DNA of 64,000 bases, from NCBI RefSeq assembly GCF_001881565.1, contig NZ_MPDJ01000007.1, positions 124,001 to 188,000 on the forward strand, given 5' to 3'. This document shows, in pieces, positions 42,947 to 52,186 of the stretch (the first letter of the stretch is position 1; every line of letters starts with the position of its first letter). This stretch comes from Eisenbergiella tayi (GTDB taxonomy: Bacteria > Bacillota > Clostridia > Lachnospirales > Lachnospiraceae). The notes below the pieces were generated by a model. It did not search any database and had not been told where the DNA came from. It worked only from the letters and a program-made list of their open reading frames with translations. Made by a program: the position numbers and the translations under genes.

Positions 42947-43660
42947 TCATTTAGCCGCTCTGATAAAGGTAACCCCGTCTATGCTGTCAATCAATTCCAC
43001 TTCCGAAAAGCCCGCTCCGCAAAGCGCCTCCCTTTCATGCTCCCATGTGAGCGGCGTATCAAAATGTACGAATACATCCTCAGGAATATGCTCTCTTTCC
43101 CTCAGGGAATCACACAGCTCCATTAACAGCGTCTCCTCCTCCTCACAACAGGCAATATAATCGGCTTCAAGGAAGGTTCCTCCCTCCTTCAGGGCTTCGT
43201 ATATCCGTTTATAGAGCCCAAGCTTTTTATCCTGCTTAAAATGATGAAGGGATTCAAAGGACACTGCCATATCATAAACCGAGGCTCCGAAATCATAGCT
43301 GAAATAATCGGCCTGAATAAGCCGTACCTGCGGGTGCTTTTTGGCCAATACAGCCAGCATATCCGGTGACAGATCGATTCCGGTTATCTGAAGGGATGGC
43401 CTGGCCGCCGATATTTCATCCAGTTCCAATCCTGTCCCGCAGCCCAGATCCAACAGCTTTTCCGTCTGTTCCGGGATCATTGTCCCTATTCGTTTATATG
43501 CCGCATTCCACATAGACATATGCTCTTCATATTCACCCAGCCTGTTCCGGAAAAAGGCCGCCATTTCTTCCAGCCCTCCCTTTCCGGCATCTTCGGCCCA
43601 CTCCCGGAGTTCCTGCATATATTCCGCCGTATTTTCTCTGATTGTTATCTTTTTTTCCAT
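42947..43660 (-). CDS. Class I SAM-dependent methyltransferase
   Basis: This 237-residue protein has the SAM motif I LLDLGCGTGLELDEI, then ITGIDLSPDML and the post-motif VSFESLHHF, a Rossmann methyltransferase of the Methyltransf_25 type. The substrate is not predictable. It stands alone on the minus strand. Confidence 0.88.
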   Translation of the reverse strand: MEKKITIRENTAEYMQELREWAEDAGKGGLEEMAAFFRNRLGEYEEHMSMWNAAYKRIGTMIPEQTEKLLDLGCGTGLELDEISAARPSLQITGIDLSPDMLAVLAKKHPQVRLIQADYFSYDFGASVYDMAVSFESLHHFKQDKKLGLYKRIYEALKEGGTFLEADYIACCEEEETLLMELCDSLREREHIPEDVFVHFDTPLTWEHEREALCGAGFSEVELIDSIDGVTFIRAAK

Positions 43661-43835
43661 TCCATTTCCCCCTTGTACAGTTACGGATATTTTTTTCCTG
43701 TATGGTTATTTTATCCGTTCTTCTGCGGTGAAGAAACCTTATCTTTTTTTGATAAATAAAGAAGGGGCCTTTTTATTCCGCATTCACCACCTCTGTTATG
43801 TCCCGTTGCAGGCGCCGTCAGCAACACCTTCCTTC

Positions 43836-45851
43836 TTATCCCCGTCTGTCCGCCCATTCTTCAAATTCTTCCGCCCGAAGCGGCGGTGAATAGAAAAATC
43901 CCTGTACCATATCACAATGGATTTGTTTCAGGAAATCGATTTGCTCCTGAGTCTCAATCCCTTCCGCCACTGTCTTCACCTTCAGCCGCCCGGCAAGATC
44001 AATCAGGCATTCCACGACATCTTCAGCCTTTGGCTTTGACATATCCAGGAAGAAGCGTCTATCCAGCTTTATGGTATCCACGTCAAATTCCTTCAGCAGC
44101 CCAAGGGAAGAAAACCCGGAGCCAAAATCATCCAGGGAACATTTAAACCCGAGTTCATTCATTCGGTTGATACTCTCCCTGACCATGGCTATACTGTTGT
44201 CATCAAAAAATATGGATTCCGTCAGTTCCAGTTCCAGCAATCCCTCCGGGATCCGGTACTTCGCTGCCACATCAGCAAATTGGTTCAGGAAATCATTTCT
44301 CTTGAAATGCTGCCGGGACAGGTTTACGGATACCGGGAAGAGTTTTCGTCCTTCCCTTCTCCATCGGTCTATCGTTCGGCACACTTCCTCAAACACATAG
44401 CAGTCAAGCCTGCATATATTCCCGTTTTTTTCAAACAAAGGAATAAAATCACCCGGGGATATCATTCCTTCCTCAGGATGCTGCCATCTCACCAGCGCCT
44501 CCGCACCCGCGGTTTTTTCATCCTCAAGGCTGACCTTCGGCTGAAAATATACCTTAAAATCCCCGTTTTCCAGAGCGCCCCGGAACATGGCATTCAGTTC
44601 ATGCTCTTGTTTCATTTTTTGAGTAAAACAGATATCATAAAACACACAGCTGTTCTCCCCGAATTCCTGCTGGTTCATGCAGGCCGTCATTACCCTGTCC
44701 TGTATGATGGTACTGTCCAGATCCGGTTCATCTATCAAATAGGCTCCCTGGCGGAAGGACAGATGATAGGGGTTCTCCAGGTTCTCATTAAAAGAGTTAA
44801 TCTCCCTGACGATTTCCTGAAGCCTTGCCGCCACGATATTCCTGTTTCCTTCTTTCAGACAGAGGAAAAAATCGTCCGCATTTCCCCTGGCCGCTATTTC
44901 TCCTTCCTTCACATTTTTCCGGAGGATCTGCATGCAATAATGCAGCGTCCTGTCTCCCTCATGAGTTCCGAAGCTTTCGTTTATCATCTTAAAATTACGG
45001 ATATTGATTACCGCTACCGTGTACTCATTCCTGCGGGCGTTCTTCAGTGTTTCCCGCAGCTTCAGGCAGAAGGCGGCATTGTTCATTCCTCCCGTCACAG
45101 CATCCACAAAGGCGATATACTCCAGACGCCTTCTGTTGTTCCGGTATATAAAAAGCAATATCAGCAAAAAGAACAGAAACAGGAGAATCGTTCCTGCTAC
45201 AATGGCAAATGTCTGTATAACATACCTGTCAGTTTCATAGGAAATCAGATCGGCGGGCACCAGGGTAAGCAAAACCCAGTCATAGGATTTCAGTATGTTA
45301 TAAGAGAGGATAAGCTCCCTGCCGTCCACCGCGACAAAGGAAAATACCCCATTCTTGCCCTCCTTCATATTTTCCTGCATCCGTTTAATATTGCGGACGG
45401 TTGTTTCCTCGGAATCCTCTTTAAATATATCATCAAGCCGCATAAAGGGGTCCAGATCCGTAGGGGAAATCACCACATTGCCTTCCGTATCAGCGATGCA
45501 GGTTAATCCCTGTCCGTCAAAGCTCACCGGCTGAATCAAACGCTGCATGCTTTCCTTGTTTCCTGTTCCTCCCAAAACGCCAATAATATTATTTTCCTGA
45601 TACAGGGAAAGCCGATCGTCAATATCCAGAGCCAATTGGGCCGCCACATCACTTACATAGGCTTTCGTAGTCCTATCCACAGCCGTCTTCAGCCCTAATG
45701 CACTTTGGATGGTCACCGCTGCTATGAGCAATATCAGCACAGCCAGAACAGCTATCACGAATCCCGGTTCCGCCCGCAGTATATTATTTTCTTTTATCCT
45801 CTTATCTTCCCGAATCATAATGTAACAGAAAATCTCCTTTATCCTAATCAA
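43836..45851 (-). CDS. Membrane GGDEF/EAL protein with extracytoplasmic sensor
   Basis: The protein (up to 671 residues) begins with a transmembrane segment (FVIAVLAVLILLIAAVTI), an extracytoplasmic sensor of about 220 residues (dCache-like), and a second segment (LFFLLILLFIY). Then comes a GGDEF domain with the degenerate site GNADDF, so diguanylate cyclase activity is unlikely. The EAL domain appears complete (AEALVRWQHP, ELTES, DDFGSG, KLDRRF, AEGIET) and should hydrolyse cyclic di-GMP. The start may be ATG 45815 instead of 45851. Confidence 0.88.
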   Translation of the reverse strand: MIRIKEIFCYIMIREDKRIKENNILRAEPGFVIAVLAVLILLIAAVTIQSALGLKTAVDRTTKAYVSDVAAQLALDIDDRLSLYQENNIIGVLGGTGNKESMQRLIQPVSFDGQGLTCIADTEGNVVISPTDLDPFMRLDDIFKEDSEETTVRNIKRMQENMKEGKNGVFSFVAVDGRELILSYNILKSYDWVLLTLVPADLISYETDRYVIQTFAIVAGTILLFLFFLLILLFIYRNNRRRLEYIAFVDAVTGGMNNAAFCLKLRETLKNARRNEYTVAVINIRNFKMINESFGTHEGDRTLHYCMQILRKNVKEGEIAARGNADDFFLCLKEGNRNIVAARLQEIVREINSFNENLENPYHLSFRQGAYLIDEPDLDSTIIQDRVMTACMNQQEFGENSCVFYDICFTQKMKQEHELNAMFRGALENGDFKVYFQPKVSLEDEKTAGAEALVRWQHPEEGMISPGDFIPLFEKNGNICRLDCYVFEEVCRTIDRWRREGRKLFPVSVNLSRQHFKRNDFLNQFADVAAKYRIPEGLLELELTESIFFDDNSIAMVRESINRMNELGFKCSLDDFGSGFSSLGLLKEFDVDTIKLDRRFFLDMSKPKAEDVVECLIDLAGRLKVKTVAEGIETQEQIDFLKQIHCDMVQGFFYSPPLRAEEFEEWADRRG

Positions 45852-46034
45852 TTGTCACACTAAAGTCCGTTTTTTACGATTTTATTTTAGTACGAAACAT
45901 TTCAGTCCACAAGATAAAATCTGAGTACATATACAAATAGGTTGATGGAAGTATTTGAGATATGATATTTTAATTTATAAGTGTAATAATCGATTTATAA
46001 TAATATAAATAAGAATCGGGAAAGAGAAATACAG

Positions 46035-47510
46035 ATGCAGCGCAAAAAAACATTGTATGATTTTTTATATACCAGCCTGAAGGAACAGATACTGACAGGG
46101 TGCTATCAATATGGCAGCCCGCTGCCCTCCGCCAGCCGGCTTTGTGAAATTTACCATGTGGGCATCCGCACGGTAAAGGATGTCCTGGCGGCGCTCAGGG
46201 AAGAGGGGCTGATACGTACCGAGGAACGAAAAACGGCTGTTGTCCTTTACCGTCCCCGCAGAACTTCCGATGAAAATTCCATCCTGAGCTATGTGCTGGA
46301 ACGCAAGACCTCACTTGCGGAAACCTTTCAGACAATCGCCCTTCTGATGCCTCCCCTGTTTTCCTTTGCCGCAGTCAGCTGCACCCCGGAGCAGCTGGAA
46401 CATTACGAACCTTTCCGGAAGTATATCCAAAAAGGAAGCGGCGATAAAACCCGGCGTATTCCTTCCAACCTGTTTCATGATTTGCTGCGTGAAACGGGGA
46501 GTCTTCTGCTGAACGACCTTTATGCCAGCCTGGAGGTGTACGCCCAGGTTCCCCTTGTGTTAATGTGTGAGGAAGATCCCTCCTATGTCATTCCCGAAGA
46601 AGAAAAACGGCGGCTTGCCGCTGTGGCAGAGCTTCTTCCGGGAAAACAGCAGGAGGAAATCCGGAAGGCCTTTTTTGACCTCTATGCACCGGTATCGGAG
46701 AATATCCGGGACTGTCTGCAGCAAATGTCAGTCCGTTTTCCGAATATCCGGGAGCTTCCGGACGCCGCTTTCTCCTGGACGCCCGAGCGGGGACGTGATC
46801 ATTACTATACCCAGATCTCCCGGGACCTGATTGACAAAATCGGCACCGGTGTTTATGAAACCGGTACCTTTCTCCCCTCCGAAGCGAATCTTTGCCGGCA
46901 GTACCATGTTTCTGCCGCCACTGTCAGGAAAGCTCTTTCCACCCTCAATGTACTCGGATTCGCCGTAACCCAGAACGGCAGAGGGACCATAGCCATACTT
47001 CCTGACGACCAAACCACCTTCCGCTGTATGAAGGACGAAACCTATAAAAGAGATACGCTCCTCTATTTAAGCGCCCTCCAGCTTATGGCTATAGCCATCC
47101 GCCCCGCCGTACAGCTGGTTTTCCCCCTGATGGATGCCTCTGTTCAGGAACGGCTGCAGAATGAATTTTCCAGGCCCGATAATATCCCGCTCGCCTCTAT
47201 TTTTGACTGCATCTCAGAGCTGCTGCCCCTGCAGCCTTTAAGGGCCATATTGGATGGGTGCAACAAGCTTCTGCTATGGGGGTACTATTTTGCCTTCTAC
47301 AGCCATGGTATCAGAAGCCACACACAGCTGAAGGAATTAAGCCTGCATGCCTTCCGCTGTATGCAAAAAGGGGACAGTGCCGGTTTTTCCGACTGCCTGT
47401 CCCAGTGTTACTGCCATATTCTTTCTATCGTCCGCAGCTATATGATCCGGGGCGGACTGAATGAAGCGAAAAAGATAATCATTCCGTACGATACGGAAGA
47501 ATCGGTATAG
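46035..47510 (+). CDS. Double GntR-domain regulator
   Basis: This 491-residue protein has two GntR winged helices: residues about 8-72 (LKEQILTGCYQYGSPLPSAS) and about 255-325 (YETGTFLPSEANLCRQYHVS). Two unannotated helical regions lie between and after (about 80-250 and 340-490). GntR proteins usually have one such domain with an effector domain. No effector fold is recognised. It is divergent from the GGDEF/EAL gene and convergent with the acetyltransferase. Confidence 0.8.
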   Translation: MQRKKTLYDFLYTSLKEQILTGCYQYGSPLPSASRLCEIYHVGIRTVKDVLAALREEGLIRTEERKTAVVLYRPRRTSDENSILSYVLERKTSLAETFQTIALLMPPLFSFAAVSCTPEQLEHYEPFRKYIQKGSGDKTRRIPSNLFHDLLRETGSLLLNDLYASLEVYAQVPLVLMCEEDPSYVIPEEEKRRLAAVAELLPGKQQEEIRKAFFDLYAPVSENIRDCLQQMSVRFPNIRELPDAAFSWTPERGRDHYYTQISRDLIDKIGTGVYETGTFLPSEANLCRQYHVSAATVRKALSTLNVLGFAVTQNGRGTIAILPDDQTTFRCMKDETYKRDTLLYLSALQLMAIAIRPAVQLVFPLMDASVQERLQNEFSRPDNIPLASIFDCISELLPLQPLRAILDGCNKLLLWGYYFAFYSHGIRSHTQLKELSLHAFRCMQKGDSAGFSDCLSQCYCHILSIVRSYMIRGGLNEAKKIIIPYDTEESV

Positions 47511-47532
47511 ATTTTGCACGGGTGCCGTATTT

Positions 47533-48117
47533 CTACTTATTCTCCCGGATAACACGGCAGGGGGATCCGCAGGCAACCGAATCGGAGGGGATATCCCGTG
47601 TTACCACGCTGCCGGCGCCTATAACCACATTATCTCCGATGGTTATGCCCGGCATCAGGATCGCCCCTCCGCCAATCCACACATTATCACCGATGGTTAC
47701 CGGCGCTGTCTGGGTTCTGCAAAAGGCAAAGGAACCGTCTTTTCCGGGATTTCCGAAGCGATCCTCTGCATTTGCCGGATGGAATGCCGTATAAATCTGT
47801 ACATTAGGCGCAATCAGTGCATTATCTCCGATACGGATGATATTATCATCCAGGAAGGTACAGTTCATATTTACTTCGCAGTTATTCCCGAAAAAAATAT
47901 GATGCCCGTAGTCAACATAAAAGGGCGCCGTAATCCACAGATTCTTTCCCCTCCCGCCAAGAAGCTCTTCCAGAATTCGGTTCTTCCTTTCCATATCCTC
48001 CGAATCAGTCAGATTATAATCTCTCATTAAATTTTTGGCCTTATGCCAGCGGGCGAGCAGCTCTTCATCACCGCAGTCATACAGCAGTCCGGCAAGCATT
48101 TTTTCTCTTTCCGTCAT
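47533..48117 (-). CDS. Maltose/galactoside O-acetyltransferase family protein
   Basis: This 194-residue protein has an N-terminal maltose-acetyltransferase domain (MTEREKMLAGLLYDCGDEEL) and left-handed beta-helix hexapeptide repeats (from about residue 60), with catalytic His in FHPAN and the ending SVACGSPCRVIREN. ATG 48117 follows AAGGAG; the longer frame is not conserved. It transfers acetyl from acetyl-CoA to a sugar hydroxyl. Confidence 0.9.
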   Translation of the reverse strand: MTEREKMLAGLLYDCGDEELLARWHKAKNLMRDYNLTDSEDMERKNRILEELLGGRGKNLWITAPFYVDYGHHIFFGNNCEVNMNCTFLDDNIIRIGDNALIAPNVQIYTAFHPANAEDRFGNPGKDGSFAFCRTQTAPVTIGDNVWIGGGAILMPGITIGDNVVIGAGSVVTRDIPSDSVACGSPCRVIRENK

Positions 48118-48187
48118 AATGATTCTCCTTATACAGCATTTCCCGACGGAACCGCAGTTCCTTCTTTTCCATACATCCCTCTGCTTT

Positions 48188-48535
48188 TTATTTGGGAAAA
48201 CTCCTGATATACACCAGGTTTCCGTCCGGATCATAGAAGCTCATATTCCGTGCTCCCCAGGGCCTGCTGACAGGCTTTTCGCAGATTTCCACCCCTTTTT
48301 CCAGAAGCCTTTCATATTCCTGATCCACATTTTCTGCCGTAAACGCAAGAGTTATATTGGAGCTGTGTAAGCCATGGTCTTCTCCGTCGTTATAGATAGT
48401 CAGCATGGTTTCCTGAGCCAGGATCGTCTGATGGACCTCATCGTCACTGTCATTTTCCACATGCAGCAGCCATTTATAGAACCCGGCCAGCCTCGTTACC
48501 TGATTTGTCAGCAGACATACTTCCCCTAATGTCAT
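48188..48535 (-). CDS. VOC-family (glyoxalase-like) protein
   Basis: This 115-residue protein has the VOC strand pattern (VCLLTNQVTRLAGFYKWLL, ending FYDPDGNLVYI). It overlaps the end of the preceding membrane protein by 62 bp, which I resolve by using ATG 48535. Substrate unknown. Confidence 0.8.
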   Translation of the reverse strand: MTLGEVCLLTNQVTRLAGFYKWLLHVENDSDDEVHQTILAQETMLTIYNDGEDHGLHSSNITLAFTAENVDQEYERLLEKGVEICEKPVSRPWGARNMSFYDPDGNLVYIRSFPK

Positions 48536-49472
48536 CCTTCTTTTCCTCCCTTTGCTGTTCACAATGATAAAAATCCTTCCGGCTGCAGCCGGCTCTTCCC
48601 CCTCCGGCACAGGCGCAGGCACAGGCACATCCCGCACAGGCGCAGGCACATCCATGGCCTCCGGTACCTCCATGGCCGTAATACCCCCGGCCTCTTCCAT
48701 ACAAATGCTTTCCGCGGCCCCAGGAAGCCTTATATCCGATCCAGCCCGTTAACATCAGAATAACCGCTGCCAGGGCTTCATCTACCGAATTCTCCCCTCC
48801 CGTATTGCCCGGAGCCGGAGTCCAGTCCACCAGTTGGGGATCGGTAAAGGCGGCTTCCTCATAATACAGCTTCATCCACAGCCGCTCTCCCTTTTTCAGA
48901 CTGCCTTCCCAGATATAATCGTTTCCTTCTTTTCTGTCCGCATTGGTTTCCCTGATATAAGGGCTTCCTTTCCATAAGAACCGATAATGCTCCACATCGA
49001 TCTGTTCAAACCATCCCGGCGCAAAATCAAAGTAAGGCAGGGAAGCATCCGCCTTATTTCTGCACAGCATCCGTCCCTGGTGAATCTTAAATGAAAATTC
49101 AGCAATCTCTCCCTTTTGATACGCCCGATCCAGATCAAAATCAATCAGCCCGTCCGCATAATAGCCTGAATGCAGGCCGGCAATTGCGCCCTTATAGCTC
49201 ATCAGCCTGCAGGCCGAATTGGGAATCCCAAGGCTGACCCAGGTCAGGGGGCCTTCCCTGCTGTCATTGAGAACCTTCCACCTATAACTGTAGGTAATTT
49301 CCAGAGAGCCGTCCTCCTGGGGATACACAACGACCTCATAATCCAGAATCTTATCTAAAGGAAGAGTCCCCCAAATAATATAGGCGGTAAATATCCCGAT
49401 TCCAATTACCATTATGCTGATAAAAACCAATAGGTTTTTTCTGTTTTCAGACTTTGGATCTATGATGCCCAT
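48474..49472 (-). CDS. Membrane protein with C-terminal Cys-Ala repeat tail, radical SAM partner
   Basis: This 332-residue protein has an N-terminal transmembrane segment (VFISIMVIGIGIFTAYII) and an extracytoplasmic beta-rich domain resembling DUF2207 (YSYRWKVLNDSREGPL). A second hydrophobic segment (about 232-247) and a Gly-rich linker follow, then a tail with alternating Cys and Ala (GCACACAGCACACACAGGG, then RAGCSRKDFY). I recall similar tails in other clostridial proteins without known function. It overlaps the radical SAM gene by 26 bp, so translation is coupled. The cysteine-rich tail is a natural candidate for modification by that enzyme. Confidence 0.75.
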   Translation of the reverse strand: MGIIDPKSENRKNLLVFISIMVIGIGIFTAYIIWGTLPLDKILDYEVVVYPQEDGSLEITYSYRWKVLNDSREGPLTWVSLGIPNSACRLMSYKGAIAGLHSGYYADGLIDFDLDRAYQKGEIAEFSFKIHQGRMLCRNKADASLPYFDFAPGWFEQIDVEHYRFLWKGSPYIRETNADRKEGNDYIWEGSLKKGERLWMKLYYEEAAFTDPQLVDWTPAPGNTGGENSVDEALAAVILMLTGWIGYKASWGRGKHLYGRGRGYYGHGGTGGHGCACACAGCACACACAGGGRAGCSRKDFYHCEQQREEKKDDIRGSMSADKSGNEAGRVL

Positions 49473-50874
49473 TTTCCGCAGCCTCCTTTCCCTCTGCTGT
49501 CTTCTCCTTTCTCAAAGGACAGTACAGGGCTTCTTCTTCACTCATTTCCCGGATAGCTTTACAGGAAGGATGGTTCCATATTTTTTTCCAGCTGTCCTTC
49601 CTCATATTGCCCAGGGCCGCGCCTTCCCCCAGCCAGCTTTGACAGGGTACCACACTTCCGTCCGGTGCGACCGCCATATTAGAAAGACAGGCGCCGCACA
49701 TGGGAACGGCAATTCCCAGCTCCTCCAGCACCTTTTTGTCCGCCCGGCCGGGTGACGTAAAGCTCAGTTCCATTCCGTGCTGTGAACAAAAGGCAATCGC
49801 CTCCCGCAGAAGGCTGTTCATTTCCTCCACGGTAAGCTGGGAGTCCCCTGACTCCGCTTTGCCTGTCTCGATCAGGCCGGAGCATGTGACATAACGGACG
49901 CCCGCCCTGTTTAAAAAGGCCAGAGTCCTGATATAATCCCTATTTTCACGGCAGAGCGGAGTATTTACGCTCACATTCAGCCCGGCCTTAAGCGCGTTCT
50001 CCAGGCCTGCCGCCGTTTTTTCCCAATTTCCCGTGCTTCCCGGCAGATCCGCTCCCACCATCCGGTTATGTATCCCGGCATCTCCGGAATACAGGGTGAT
50101 CTGGACGCTGTCCAGGCTGGCTTCATAAAGGGCTTCACAAAGTTCCCCTGTCAGCATGGCGCCATTGGTATTCAGTCTGGTAACAAACCAGCGGGCATGC
50201 CTCACCAGCTCCGCCAAATCGCGGCGCATGGTGGGTTCACCGCCGGTAAAGGTAAGCTGGCAAATACCCGCCCTGCGGCACCTGTCGATAATCTCATACC
50301 ATTCCTGGGTCGAAAGCTCTTTTCCTCCCGCCGCAGGCTGACCGGCGGCATAGCAATTCCGGCATTTCAGGCTGCAGTTCCAGTTCCCGCCTTCATCCAG
50401 CATAGAACTGATCATGAGATCCATACGGTGAGGGGCCGTCATATTACGGGCATATTCACGAAGGGAAAGGGGTTCTATGTCTCCTGAAGGCTCCTCTCCC
50501 CTGGCAACCCCATACAGCATGGTCAGAATCTCCTGCAGATCCGCCCGCAGTTCCTCTTCCTTGACATAATATACACGCCTTGTCCTGGCAACAGCCCTGT
50601 CCATGATCTGTTCCATGTGCTTTTCATCGATGGGTTCCCCTTCAAATTTATTTACCTCACCGATGAAGCTGCCCAGCAGTATGGCCCAGGAATAACCCAG
50701 GGGCAATATGTAATAACCGTTTAATATCATGACATAAGGCGCATTTGAAAAAAGCCTCCACTTGGGAGGAATCAGATGGATCCTGACTGATCCGGGGCCT
50801 TTGGGATTCAGGGTGGTATGCACCACCCCTTCTTTATATGCCCGGTACTGGGCTGCTTTATGAAGGATTCCCAT
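49447..50874 (-). CDS. Radical SAM/SPASM maturase
   Basis: This 475-residue protein has an N-terminal region of about 160 residues without assigned family, then the radical SAM domain with CxxxCxxC in NCSLKCRNC (about residues 166-174) and LTFTGGEPTMRRDL. A SPASM domain follows, with CGACLSNMAVAPDGSVVPCQSW (about 391-412) and a later YCPL. SPASM enzymes install crosslinks or epimerisations on peptides. Its downstream overlapping gene encodes a protein with a Cys-Ala repeat tail, a likely substrate. No typical short RiPP precursor is visible. Confidence 0.88.
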   Translation of the reverse strand: MGILHKAAQYRAYKEGVVHTTLNPKGPGSVRIHLIPPKWRLFSNAPYVMILNGYYILPLGYSWAILLGSFIGEVNKFEGEPIDEKHMEQIMDRAVARTRRVYYVKEEELRADLQEILTMLYGVARGEEPSGDIEPLSLREYARNMTAPHRMDLMISSMLDEGGNWNCSLKCRNCYAAGQPAAGGKELSTQEWYEIIDRCRRAGICQLTFTGGEPTMRRDLAELVRHARWFVTRLNTNGAMLTGELCEALYEASLDSVQITLYSGDAGIHNRMVGADLPGSTGNWEKTAAGLENALKAGLNVSVNTPLCRENRDYIRTLAFLNRAGVRYVTCSGLIETGKAESGDSQLTVEEMNSLLREAIAFCSQHGMELSFTSPGRADKKVLEELGIAVPMCGACLSNMAVAPDGSVVPCQSWLGEGAALGNMRKDSWKKIWNHPSCKAIREMSEEEALYCPLRKEKTAEGKEAAENGHHRSKV

Positions 50875-50959
50875 TGCTGCTTTCCTTTGTCCTTCCTTAT
50901 ATTTTTACTCTCCCGGCAGCTATGGATACGGCTTCCGGGGCTGACCCCCGCCGTTTTAA

Positions 50960-51952
50960 TCAGCGGCAGATATCAAAGATAAACTCGGCGCATTGATCCA
51001 TGGCCTCATATGCCGTTTTAAAAGGCGACATCTGAAATACATGCCACATTCCCTTGAATACATCCAGACGGACCGGCACATTGGCTTTTATCATTTTTTT
51101 ATGAAGCATGGTGGAATCGCTGAGAAGCACCTCATTGTCCCCCACCTGGATATAGGTGGACGGAAATCCTGTCAGGTCCGCAAAAAGCGGCGAAATGAGG
51201 GGATCCTCGTAATCCTGTCCCGCGGCATAATTTTCCGTCATCTGCTTCAGATATTCTTCATCCAGGACCGGATCCAACTCCGCCCTGCTTTCATGGGTTT
51301 TTCCGGAAGCCGTAAGATCCGTCCAGGGAGATAAAAGGACGATTCCCCTGGGCATAAGGCGCTCCTGCTCCTTCAGCTTCACCACCAGGGACAGAGCCAT
51401 ATTCCCGCCCGCAGAATCCCCCATGACGATCACATCTCTGGAACCATAGCCCAGGAGCATGAGATAATTCCAGGCCTTCATGGCATCCTCCATGGCGGCA
51501 GGATAGGGAAATTCCGGCGCCAGGCGGTAATCAAAGCAGAAAACATCCATTGATGTGGAGGCTGCCAGTTTGGTTGTCAGGGTTCTCGCATAAATACAGC
51601 TCCCTGTGGAATAACCGCCGCCGTGACAATAGAGAATCACATATTTTTTCATATGCACCCTGTTGGTCCGCACCCATTCGCAGTGCATCCCTTCCACTTC
51701 CACAGGACAGATATCCATATCCTTGCTGCTCCCGAGCAGCGCCCCGAAATAATCCTGAGACTGCCGGTGTTTTTCTATATCCGTATTTTCCACAACGCTG
51801 TGAACCCTTTTTATCAGTTTCATCAGATTCTGGTTCTGTTCCTGCTCCTTATTTTTTTTCAGTGTATTCATTGATTTATCAAAAAGTGCCATTTTTCCTC
51901 TCATTCTCCCGGAATACGCCCATTCCCGCCGCGCTTTTTCCGGACTGTTCAT
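50960..51952 (-). CDS. Alpha/beta hydrolase, hormone-sensitive-lipase type
   Basis: This protein, up to 330 residues, has the oxyanion loop HGGGYSTGS, the nucleophile GDSAGGNMALS, and a likely Asp/His pair (VGDNEVLL, GMWHVFQ). The start may be 51952, or ATG 51893 behind GAGAGG. It is a carboxylesterase of the HSL family. It is divergent from the acyltransferase gene. Confidence 0.88.
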   Translation of the reverse strand: MNSPEKARREWAYSGRMRGKMALFDKSMNTLKKNKEQEQNQNLMKLIKRVHSVVENTDIEKHRQSQDYFGALLGSSKDMDICPVEVEGMHCEWVRTNRVHMKKYVILYCHGGGYSTGSCIYARTLTTKLAASTSMDVFCFDYRLAPEFPYPAAMEDAMKAWNYLMLLGYGSRDVIVMGDSAGGNMALSLVVKLKEQERLMPRGIVLLSPWTDLTASGKTHESRAELDPVLDEEYLKQMTENYAAGQDYEDPLISPLFADLTGFPSTYIQVGDNEVLLSDSTMLHKKMIKANVPVRLDVFKGMWHVFQMSPFKTAYEAMDQCAEFIFDICR

Positions 51953-52060
51953 TTTCCTGCCGGCAATATCGGCAGTATCTGCATAATTCTTACTTTTTCA
52001 TCCTATCATAGAAAGAAAATCACGTAAAGGGGTTCAATATTTGTGATTGTCTTGCATATG

Positions 52061-52128
52061 TTACAGTTCACAGCCCTTTTTGCCGGGGAGGAGAGGGCCG
52101 CACCGGCAAAAAGGGCTGTGAACTGTAA
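52061..52128. repeat. 26-bp perfect inverted repeat
   Basis: Positions 52061-52086 and 52103-52128 are perfectly complementary (TTACAGTTCACAGCCC to GGGCTGTGAACTGTAA) around a 16-bp loop. It lies between divergent genes, with no T tract. It may be a regulator site, an RNA hairpin or a small mobile sequence. Confidence 0.85.
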
Positions 52129-52186
52129 CTTGCATAACGGTAGGAATAATTTTATAATATCAATATCAGAGAAAGGAATAAAGCCG

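Noticed and set aside
44280..45506. Plus-strand open frame of 408 codons
   Set aside because: Antisense to the GGDEF/EAL gene; composition explained by codon bias of that gene.
48590..48660. Frameshift or low-complexity artefact creating the CACACA tail
   Set aside because: Frame and codons vary between the repeats and the segment ends in the RAGCSRKDFY pattern I have seen in other clostridial proteins, so it looks selected.
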